A program made the translations under genes and the position numbers. 17,761 nucleotides of DNA, taken from contig CAZFYZ010000076.1 of NCBI GenBank assembly GCA_964523735.1, forward strand, positions 1 through 17,761, written 5' to 3'. The notes below the pieces were generated by a model. That model had not been told where the DNA came from and made no database searches. It worked only from the letters and a program-made list of their open reading frames with translations. This document shows, piece after piece, positions 13,495 through 17,761 of this stretch. Positions within the stretch are counted from its first letter, which is position 1; the number at the start of each line of letters is the position of its first letter. The DNA is from CAZFYZ01 sp964523735 (GTDB taxonomy: Bacteria; Armatimonadota; UBA5829).

Positions 13495-13716
13495 CTACCG
13501 TTTCATCCATCGGTTTGTCTTAGAGTCGTAATCATACACCGAATGAGTCAACCGGTCAATCTTGACGGTCGCCATCTCCCGTGCAGCCTTCGCCGTCGCA
13601 GGTTCGCGGTACTCGTACCGCAGAACGCCCGGCCAGACGAAGAGGAACACCAGAGCGAGCAGCACCGTGACAAGACCTATGCCGCCAGACGCACCGCCGT
13701 TATGTGCATCCGCCAT
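13495..13716 (-). CDS. Small single-pass membrane protein of unknown function
   Basis: 73 residues. ATG 13716 has a near-perfect ribosome binding site (AAGGAGGTAAGAC before the ATG), which makes it a real gene despite its size. A Gly-rich N terminus (MADAHNGGASGG) precedes one hydrophobic segment at about 13-31 (IGLVTVLLALVFLFVWPGVL). A basic and acidic soluble tail follows (YEYREPATAKAAREMATVKI) and ends DSKTNRWMKR. It contains no cysteine and no motif I recognise. A short open frame ends right at its ribosome binding site, and REP-like repeats follow its stop. Topology and partner are unknown. Confidence 0.7.
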   Translation of the reverse strand: MADAHNGGASGGIGLVTVLLALVFLFVWPGVLRYEYREPATAKAAREMATVKIDRLTHSVYDYDSKTNRWMKR

Positions 13717-13719
13717 GTC

Positions 13720-13830
13720 TTACCTCCTTGTAACCTTGATCGCGGGGTAGAGGGCAATGTAGTCCGTGAAGCGGGATCCATAGTAGTCATCGTTGGACTC
13801 AGCGACCAGACCCGCGCGGTGACTGTACAC
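13720..13830 (-). pseudogene. 36-codon open frame ending at the next gene's ribosome binding site; gene remnant or small ORF
   Basis: From GTG 13830 the frame reads VYSHRAGLVAESNDDYYGSR, then FTDYIALYPAIKVTRR and TAA. The final codons AAG GTT ACA AGG AGG TAA contain the ribosome binding site of the membrane-protein gene, so translation of the two could be coupled. The composition looks protein-like, resembling the end of a larger extracellular or outer-membrane protein, but the GTG has no good ribosome binding site and the upstream frame is closed. I do not recognise it. The rest of the interval, 13831-14055, has only broken frames and no feature I can support. Confidence 0.25.
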
Positions 13831-14055
13831 AGTTCAGCCCAGGCGGATCGACGAAGCCGGTAAAACTGCGGCAGGCGGACAATCAACTTGCCTGGCTGCC
13901 TGCTCCTGCCCCGCCTCAACGAGGCAAGCGCCCTGCCCGGCGTGAGAACCGTGACCCACCTGGGCCAATCGCACCATATTCTTTTGTCTGGTGTGAGTTC
14001 TACCGAGTTTGGGATGCAATCAAACATGGAGGCTTGTTTAGGGGGAATCGTAAAG

Positions 14056-14620
14056 TCAGGCGCCGGACTGCCGGGATCGCAGGAACGCCTCCTCAGCAGC
14101 TTTGAGGTCGGCTTCACTCAGTCGCTTCGGAGAGGACTCTTCCTCGACAGGCGGCTCAGGCGGCTCCGAGGAGCTGTTGGCGGCAGGAGTCGGGNNNNNN
14201 NNNNCCCCGAGGCGCACCTCTCTTTTCGGCGGGTTCAGAGTCTGCTGACTGAGTTTCGGACTTGGAGCGCGTGCCGGATGGCTTGCCACCCTTCACGACC
14301 TCAACGTCCTTCGCGGAGACCAGTATGCGATAGTTCATCTTGAGCTGCTTCTGCTCCGCGGTGAGCCTGTTTCGCATCTCGTCGGACAGGCCGTCAAGCC
14401 AGCGCTTTCGCTCCGCCTCCTGCACTGCCAGATGCCGCTTCCGCATCTCCTCAGTGAGTGAGGCAAGGTCTACGTCAACACATACCGAGCCGTCATCGTA
14501 CACTCGATCAACACTGCCCTCCAGCCCACCGAAATAGGAGTAGTACAGTCCCGACTTTGCATCATCAGCCGTGGCCTCACGGTTCACAATCCTAACGCTA
14601 TCGCCTGCTTTTGGCGCCAT
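14056..14620 (-). CDS. Charged protein of unknown function with N-terminal SH3-like domain (contains assembly gap)
   Basis: About 185 visible residues. ATG 14620 (MAPKAGDSVRIVNREATADD) has GGAGG eight bases upstream. The first 50 residues look like a small beta-barrel of KOW/SH3 type (GDSVRIV, YYSYFGGLEGSVDRVYDDGS, VCVDVDL). A highly charged helix follows (LTEEMRKRHLAVQEAERKRW, LSDEMRNRLTAEQKQ), then another beta segment, YRILVSAKDVEVV. The rest is a low-complexity Ser/Pro/Glu/Lys tail ending LKAAEEAFLRSRQSGA. Ten Ns at 14195-14204 lie in the tail, and the frame that continues after them differs by one, so the N count is not the true length. Domains of this kind often bind nucleic acid or protein, but no function can be assigned. 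It is divergent from the repressor gene. Confidence 0.75.
14195..14204. other. Assembly gap (10 Ns) inside the charged protein gene
   Basis: The left and right parts of the gene are open in different frames around the Ns, which shows a placeholder length. The flanks are GC-rich and low in complexity. Confidence 0.85.
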
Positions 14621-14753
14621 CCACAAACCTCCAGAAATGAGAGTTCAGCAAGACTGACAACATGATAGCACGTTCGCGCGGATGGTCAACCGCTGTGAGC
14701 AAGAGGTATGAGTTTAGTCTTCCGGGAATGTTTCCTGCCGTAGGCCCTGAGTA

Positions 14754-14829
14754 GGCCCGGTTGACGGGCCGTATCGAATGGGAGCCGGCTGCACGCGGCA
14801 GGCCGCCTGCTGCAGGGGAACTCCGGCTC
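14754..14829. ncRNA. Structured GC-rich intergenic region (candidate RNA), strand not determined
   Basis: Between the divergent starts at 14620 and 14990 lie about 370 bases without a gene. They contain a hairpin GGCCCG / CGGGCC (14754-14759, 14765-14770). Next is a longer branched stem with GAGCCGG / CCGGCTC outside (14782-14788, 14823-14829), CTGCA / TGCAG within (14789-14793, 14811-14815), and GCAGG / CCTGC at the tip (14798-14802, 14806-14810). The nesting of three stems is more than expected by chance. It could be a small RNA, a leader, or a bidirectional terminator. I recognise no known riboswitch. Confidence 0.35.
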
Positions 14830-14943
14830 GTGCAAAGGCCTGACTTCGTGCCATGCCTCGTTCCCGCAGCATGTCCAGCTGAGACCGTTGTACTGAGTAA
14901 GCTCTCTGAGCTCCTGCCGCTGTGGTTTGTTCCGAGCTGAGTC

Positions 14944-14952
14944 TGGTATAAT
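14944..14952 (+). promoter_or_regulatory. Extended -10 promoter of the CsoR/CstR-type repressor gene
   Basis: TGGTATAAT combines a perfect -10 hexamer (14947-14952) with the TGn extension. No good -35 hexamer is found at normal spacing. Transcription would start near 14959, just upstream of the operator-like palindrome. Confidence 0.6.
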
Positions 14953-14965
14953 GGTCGAGATACAA

Positions 14966-14983
14966 TACCCCCCTAGGTAGGTA
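14966..14983 (+). promoter_or_regulatory. CsoR-family operator-like palindrome overlapping the repressor's ribosome binding site
   Basis: TACCCCCCTAGGTAGGTA is an imperfect palindrome with TAC/GTA ends and a CCTAGG core. C-tract/G-tract sites flanked by TA are the operator type described for CsoR/CstR-family repressors. It lies between the -10 element and the start codon, so binding would block the promoter region and leader; autoregulation is likely but inferred. Confidence 0.55.
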
Positions 14984-14989
14984 CACGCG

Positions 14990-15250
14990 ATGGCTGACGA
15001 ACCAAAGCAAGACGTCATACTGAGGCTTAAGAAGATCGAGGGGCAGGTTCGAGGACTGCAGCGGATGATAGATGAGGGAAAGGAATGCGCGGAAGTGGTG
15101 CATCAGCTCTCGGCCGCACGCAAGGCCCTCGATAAGGTGGGCTTTATCATTCTCAGCCACCTCATGAGCGACTGCCTGGCGAAGGCCAATGATCGGGACA
15201 AGGAGAAGCACATGGAGGAGGCAATGAGACTCTTCCTGACGCTGTCTTGA
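14990..15250 (+). CDS. CsoR/RcnR/CstR-family (DUF156) repressor, two-cysteine type
   Basis: 86 residues, the usual all-helical family length. RLKKIEGQVRGLQRMIDEGK is the family signature; these proteins form tetramers that release DNA when metal or reactive sulfur binds. C33 (KECAEVV) and C62 (SHLMSDC) keep the family's 29-residue spacing. The position four before the second cysteine, the copper-ligand histidine in CsoR, is L58; a histidine sits one place earlier (H57). This pattern is closer to the persulfide sensor CstR than to copper-type CsoR. ATG 14990 follows a weak AGGTAGG site that overlaps the operator. No transporter or sulfurtransferase is adjacent; the next gene is a two-helix membrane protein. 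Confidence 0.9.
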   Translation: MADEPKQDVILRLKKIEGQVRGLQRMIDEGKECAEVVHQLSAARKALDKVGFIILSHLMSDCLAKANDRDKEKHMEEAMRLFLTLS

Positions 15251-15253
15251 ACA

Positions 15254-15294
15254 TCCGCCTCGGCGGGGTGCTTTAGAGTCCGCCGAATGGCGGA
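15254..15294 (+). other. Paired alternative hairpins after the repressor gene
   Basis: CCGCC-TC-GGCGG (15255-15266) and TCCGCC-GAAT-GGCGGA (15279-15294) are adjacent stems, and the first left arm can also pair with the last right arm. There is no T-run, so this is not a canonical terminator; it may limit transcription into the next gene. Confidence 0.35.
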
Positions 15295-15345
15295 ACACTA
15301 GTAGTGGGCCACATGCAGGATTAGTCTGTGGTAAAGGCTTCCGGT

Positions 15346-15591
15346 ATGGATGAGTTGTCGAATGACATCCGAGGGGCCAGGAAGACACTCCTGACCCTCG
15401 TTCAGATAGCCCGCTGGTTGTGGGTGGCCAATACGCTGGTGCTGACCATCGCGATTATCTACTCCAGGATAGAGGTCGCTGTCCTGGCCGGTTTCACTCT
15501 GGTGCTCTCGCTGCTGATCGCTGCAACAGCCAAGCGAGCATCCGGCTATCTACGCAGTGCCGTCAGGGCTCTGCGCACATCCAGTATGTAG
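15346..15591 (+). CDS. Small two-helix membrane protein of unknown function
   Basis: 81 residues from ATG 15346 (MDELSNDIRGARKTLLTLVQ), chosen over GTG 15328 because AAAGG lies at suitable spacing before it. Two hydrophobic segments, about 27-46 (ARWLWVANTLVLTIAIIYSR) and about 49-66 (VAVLAGFTLVLSLLIAATAK), are joined by a very short turn, giving a helical hairpin in the membrane with both ends on the same side. The C terminus is basic. There are no cysteines or histidines, so metal transport is unlikely. It is about 95 bases downstream of the repressor gene on the same strand, so it may be co-transcribed and be a target. I do not recognise a family. Confidence 0.55.
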   Translation: MDELSNDIRGARKTLLTLVQIARWLWVANTLVLTIAIIYSRIEVAVLAGFTLVLSLLIAATAKRASGYLRSAVRALRTSSM

Positions 15592-15606
15592 CGGGTCCAT
15601 GAAGCA

Positions 15607-15635
15607 GACGGAAGGGCAGAAGCTGCCCTCCCGTC
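15607..15635 (-). terminator. Long hairpin between convergent genes
   Basis: GACGGAAGGGCAG (15607-15619) and CTGCCCTCCCGTC (15623-15635) form a 13-position stem with a 3-base loop. The single imperfect position is a G-U pair in minus-strand RNA and an A-C mismatch in plus-strand RNA, so the structure suits the lipoyl-domain transcript. No T-run follows. Confidence 0.55.
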
Positions 15636-15662
15636 AGGAACATTCGCACTGGTTCTGTGAGC

Positions 15663-15947
15663 CTACTCGTGTTCAGCGAGCAGAGCGTCAACGTCGATTT
15701 CCTCGTCAGCCTCGCCGATGATCGCAATCGGCGTCAGACAGGCAACGTCTCCGTCATCCGGCGTCACCAGAATCTTCTTAAGCACTCCGCTGAAGTCTGA
15801 CTCGACCTCAACGTTCGCTTTGTCGGACATGATCGTGACAAGAGGCTCGCCCTTGGCGATAGCATCCCCTTCATTCTTCAGCCACTCAACGACGGAGCCT
15901 TCCTCCATCGTCTGCCCACTAACGGGCATAACTACAACATGAGCCAT
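15663..15947 (-). CDS. Free-standing lipoyl domain protein
   Basis: 94 residues forming one lipoyl (swinging-arm) domain: MPVSGQTMEEGSVVEWLKNEGD, then the lipoylation loop IMSDKANVEVES with K43, then FSGVLKKILVTPDDGDV, and a short acidic tail (DEEIDVDALLAEHE). The DKA motif marks lipoate rather than biotin as the cofactor. In 2-oxoacid dehydrogenases this domain is the N-terminal part of E2, but here no peripheral-subunit-binding or acyltransferase region follows; the stop is clean and a hairpin terminator comes after. ATG 15947 has GGAGG upstream. It may work as a separate carrier, like GcvH or the lipoate-binding proteins of sulfur oxidation; no partner enzyme is visible in the window. Confidence 0.88.
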   Translation of the reverse strand: MAHVVVMPVSGQTMEEGSVVEWLKNEGDAIAKGEPLVTIMSDKANVEVESDFSGVLKKILVTPDDGDVACLTPIAIIGEADEEIDVDALLAEHE

Positions 15948-15979
15948 TTACAGTCCTCCACCTTTCGGAAGCTATGCAA

Positions 15980-15997
15980 GGCGCCCCAGAAGGCGCC
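15980..15997 (-). other. Hairpin between the 16007-17062 gene and the lipoyl-domain gene
   Basis: GGCGCC-CCAGAA-GGCGCC forms a 6-bp GC-only stem with a 6-base loop, ten bases after the upstream gene's stop. No strong T-run follows on the minus strand. It may be a weak terminator or an mRNA end-protecting stem. Confidence 0.4.
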
Positions 15998-16006
15998 AGG
16001 CCATCT

Positions 16007-17062
16007 CTAGTAATTGGGCGTCAGGAGCACGCCAGCGATCTTCTTGAGGGCCTCGAGCGAACCTCGATACGCCCAAACCTGTGCCTGATCATCGACTCGA
16101 GTCTGGCCGGTGCCCGCGCCGATCCCGGGGATATGATACTCAAGCTCGTTCCACTTGCTTCCATCCATGTCCACATTGCAGGCCTGAGTCGAGTAGCCAC
16201 GGTAGTCGGGATCGTCCCAAGGGACATCCACGTACTCACCGGATGGGTTGACGGCAAAGTTGCGGATGATCAGCGCCCACTGGTCGCCTGCCTTATGTAT
16301 ATACCCAACTCGTCCGCACGTAGCAACCGCTCTGATGCCGATCTTGGCTGAAACGTCGCAGGTCATCTTGTAGAGGACGAGGTTGTCAGAGATAACGAGG
16401 TCGCTGTCCGGAATCTCACCAAAGATGACCTTAGGCTCGGTGCGGGAGTAGGTTGGGATAATCAGGTCGCCGCCCCACGGCATCTCGACCAGGTTCCAGA
16501 GACCAACTGCTGCCTTTGTGTCTTTGCTCGACTCAGCAAGCTCCAGGGACACAAACTGGGTGTAGCCGGCATACGACACTCCCTCAAGACCTGTCAACCC
16601 ACGCTCGTATCTCAGTGGATTTGGCGCCGGGCCGAACGACTTGCTTATCTTGAGGTCGACGGTGGTCTTCAGCCTTGAGATCGAGATCGTCATATCGCTG
16701 ACGAGCTTGAAGCTATCGCAGCAGCACTTCTCGATTTTGTAGTTGCCGGGATCCAGCGATCGCTGCTGAACATACGCATCGAGCTTCGGATAGTTGGGCA
16801 GGAACGTATCGATCTCCGGGGCGAGCCAGGTCCGGTCGCCGCCGGTATTCTGCCATGCTTCGCTCCCCAGAAACTCCTTCGCGGCCTCAGCCGATTCGAG
16901 AGCCGGATTAGTCCAGTAGAAGTTCTCTTGGCTTCCCGGAGCAAAGAGTCCAAGCACGCGGCCGCCGTATGGCAGAACCAAGACTTCGGAACCGTCCGAA
17001 CTCTTGTACATCTGCGTTTCTTTTCCTGCCGACTTGAGTACACTGATCAATCTGTCTCGCAT
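16007..17062 (-). CDS. Uncharacterised protein, probable galactose-mutarotase-like beta-sandwich (DUF6786-like)
   Basis: 351 residues with no signal peptide or membrane segment, so probably cytoplasmic. The N-terminal part SSDGSEVLVLPYGGRVLGLF, then QENFYWTNPAL and GGDRTWLAPEID, has the beta-rich pattern of aldose-epimerase-like proteins that bind sugars, and resembles proteins I recall as DUF6786. The middle (GYTQFVSLELAESS, VGLWNLVEMPWGGDLIIPTY) and the end (YIHKAGDQWALIIRNFAVNP, YVDVPWDDPD) fit a carbohydrate-processing beta-sandwich; I cannot identify catalytic residues with certainty. ATG 17062 follows GGGGGTT. Upstream on the same strand is a phosphomannose isomerase gene, which supports a link to sugar metabolism. 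No enzymatic function is established from sequence. Confidence 0.7.
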   Translation of the reverse strand: MRDRLISVLKSAGKETQMYKSSDGSEVLVLPYGGRVLGLFAPGSQENFYWTNPALESAEAAKEFLGSEAWQNTGGDRTWLAPEIDTFLPNYPKLDAYVQQRSLDPGNYKIEKCCCDSFKLVSDMTISISRLKTTVDLKISKSFGPAPNPLRYERGLTGLEGVSYAGYTQFVSLELAESSKDTKAAVGLWNLVEMPWGGDLIIPTYSRTEPKVIFGEIPDSDLVISDNLVLYKMTCDVSAKIGIRAVATCGRVGYIHKAGDQWALIIRNFAVNPSGEYVDVPWDDPDYRGYSTQACNVDMDGSKWNELEYHIPGIGAGTGQTRVDDQAQVWAYRGSLEALKKIAGVLLTPNY

Positions 17063-17078
17063 TTAGCGAACCCCCAGT

Positions 17079-17113
17079 CTAGATGTTAGATGTTCGATGC
17101 TAGAGGCTAGAGC
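17079..17113 (-). repeat. Heptamer repeat array before the 16007-17062 gene
   Basis: On the plus strand, five contiguous 7-base units, CTAGATG, TTAGATG, TTCGATG, CTAGAGG and CTAGAGC, lie directly upstream of the GGGGGTT ribosome binding site of the minus-strand gene. The unit sequence differs from the arrays elsewhere in the window, but the period and position match. Confidence 0.75.
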
Positions 17114-17123
17114 CTCGATAACA

Positions 17124-17225
17124 GGTCTCTTGGGCCGCAATGCGCAGATCCCCAAACACGGTACGTTTCCGGCGGATCCGGCACCGCTTAAGCAACACCG
17201 GTTTCGAGTCCGGTGTCCAAAGACC
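17124..17225. other. Long-range stem with internal hairpin, tRNA-like outline
   Basis: GGTCTCTTGG (17124-17133) can pair with CCAAAGACC (17217-17225), giving nine pairs and one bulge. Directly inside its 3' arm is the hairpin ACACCGG / CCGGTGT (17195-17201, 17210-17216) with the 8-base loop TTTCGAGT, resembling a T-arm. No anticodon arm or CCA end is evident, so it is not called as a tRNA. It lies in the leader of the 16007-17062 gene and overlaps weak coding-like sequence. Confidence 0.3.
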
Positions 17226-17384
17226 CCTTGGCGAACAGCGCCACGTTTTCCTTCATCTGATCAACACCATACAAGCCTACTACAGACAAGTGGGCGATCC
17301 ATCACCGCTTTGCCCGGGTCACTGCAGAACACGACAGCCTCGAAAAGCGGAACTGAAGCTCCAGCGCCCCAAACGAGGTTGAGG
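17188..17384 (-). pseudogene. Possible frameshifted gene remnant between the isomerase gene and the next gene
   Basis: Two short minus-strand frames lie end to end. One (17261-17383) reads LNLVWGAGASVPLFEAVVFC and on to a stop; the other runs past 17256 and ends GVDQMKENVALFAKGSLDTG LETGVA at 17188. Together they look like the C terminus of one soluble protein broken by a single shift, possibly an oxidoreductase, but I do not recognise it and no ribosome binding site is clear. The interval 17114-17384 otherwise holds the stem described separately. Confidence 0.25.
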
Positions 17385-17761
17385 CTAGAGCAGTGGGCTG
17401 ATCAACACCTCGCGACTGGCGAGGGCATCAATCTCGTAAGGCCGCGAACACGGCGGGACGAGACACGTGAACGAGTGCTTCAGGGTGATGTCCCAGTCGG
17501 CGCTCGGTCCGCTGATCCTGCAGTCGCCCATCGTCGCGGTTACCAAGTGCTGGCGGCTGACAGGGCCAACCGTCAATCGTTCGCCGGCTGCACGCACGAC
17601 GCAAAAGGTCGGAAACTCGGTCAGGGTCTCGACTTCATCAGCGCCACGAACACTAAGCTGATATTCCAGAGCAGGCAGTTTCGGCCGAACCGCCATCGTA
17701 GCATTGCAGCCATCATCGAGATGCAGCGCTCGCCCGCGATTGTAGTCGTAGAGACGGTAGG
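17385..17761 (-). CDS. manA: Class I mannose-6-phosphate isomerase, C-terminal 125 residues, runs off the window
   Basis: The frame is open from the right window edge to TAG 17385. The first visible residues, YRLYDYNRGRALHLDDG, match the conserved segment near the middle of type I phosphomannose isomerases (usually (W/Y)R.YDYGR.R.LHL). The remainder is the C-terminal cupin-like domain (TEFPTFCVVRAAGERLTVG, DITLKHSFTCLVPPCSRPYE). The family interconverts mannose-6-phosphate and fructose-6-phosphate with zinc; the zinc-binding domain lies outside the window. The internal ATG at 17696 is within a conserved run and is not the start. The next gene on this strand, after 320 bases, has a probable sugar-binding fold. 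A related sugar isomerase is possible, as only this end is seen. Confidence 0.72.
   Translation of the reverse strand, partial: YRLYDYNRGRALHLDDGCNATMAVRPKLPALEYQLSVRGADEVETLTEFPTFCVVRAAGERLTVGPVSRQHLVTATMGDCRISGPSADWDITLKHSFTCLVPPCSRPYEIDALASREVLISPLL

Noticed and set aside
13408..13863. A 151-codon plus-strand open frame across the palindromic repeats
   Set aside because: It runs through repeats and antisense to a small gene with a perfect ribosome binding site; the composition is Arg/His/Pro-rich noise.
13677..14117. A 146-codon open frame on the minus strand
   Set aside because: Arg/Ser/Pro-rich with no recognisable motif, and it overlaps the well-supported membrane protein gene in another frame. 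Only its middle looks faintly protein-like.
14640..14940. A cobalamin or other known riboswitch upstream of the repressor gene
   Set aside because: None of the conserved core sequences I know could be matched; only generic GC-rich stems are visible.
17117..17231. A tRNA gene on the plus strand, suggested by a T-arm-like hairpin and acceptor-like pairing
   Set aside because: The T-loop is eight bases, the acceptor has a bulge, and no anticodon or D arm can be drawn. A selenocysteine tRNA was considered, but no TCA anticodon occurs in the interval.

Overview
This window looks like a bacterial chromosome segment from an uncultured lineage, taken from a draft assembly: it has four runs of exactly 10 Ns, at least two of which break a reading frame that resumes beyond them. 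Base composition is GC-rich (estimated by eye near 60%). A pyruvate:ferredoxin oxidoreductase gene close to a 2[4Fe-4S] ferredoxin suggests anaerobic or fermentative metabolism. Exported proteins (a Spy/CpxP-like protein and an NlpC/P60 peptidase) suggest a cell envelope with a periplasm. Non-ATG starts are frequent (recR, accB, hom, tilS, nlpC-type). I cannot name the phylum; an Armatimonadota-like or similar uncultured group is only a guess.

Layout. 1-4949, minus strand: an alpha-L-rhamnosidase (GH78), a ferredoxin, recR, and the start of nifJ, which leaves the window at base 1. 5042-11799, plus strand: a sigma70-type promoter and leader hairpin, then accB, hom, thrC, purC, an ApgM-family phosphotransferase and tilS, closely spaced or overlapping and probably one transcription unit. 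11848-14620, minus strand: a charged protein of unknown function, a small membrane protein, an NlpC/P60 peptidase and a Spy-like periplasmic protein. 14944-15591, plus strand: a CsoR/CstR-type repressor with an operator-like site, then a two-helix membrane protein. 15663-17761, minus strand: the C-terminal end of a class I phosphomannose isomerase, a long intergenic stretch, a protein of unknown function with a probable mutarotase-like fold, and a free-standing lipoyl domain.

How the genes fit together. hom, thrC and the ApgM-like gene form a threonine-synthesis cluster with no recognised thrB. The ApgM-like protein is the obvious candidate for the homoserine phosphorylation step. purC is inserted by a 4-base overlap with thrC.

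The most unusual signal is not a gene. Short tandem repeats of period 7 (once period 8) sit in five intergenic junctions, next to or overlapping the ribosome binding site of the downstream gene: before nifJ, hom, the ApgM-like gene, tilS and the 16007-17062 gene. The copy before nifJ has two opposed arms that can fold into one long hairpin; the copy before tilS supplies the stop codon of one gene and the start codon of the next. Other structure includes a perfect 12-base inverted repeat downstream of the ferredoxin gene, tandem hairpins in the recR leader, a three-copy palindromic repeat at 13366-13487, and a GC-rich structured region upstream of the repressor gene.
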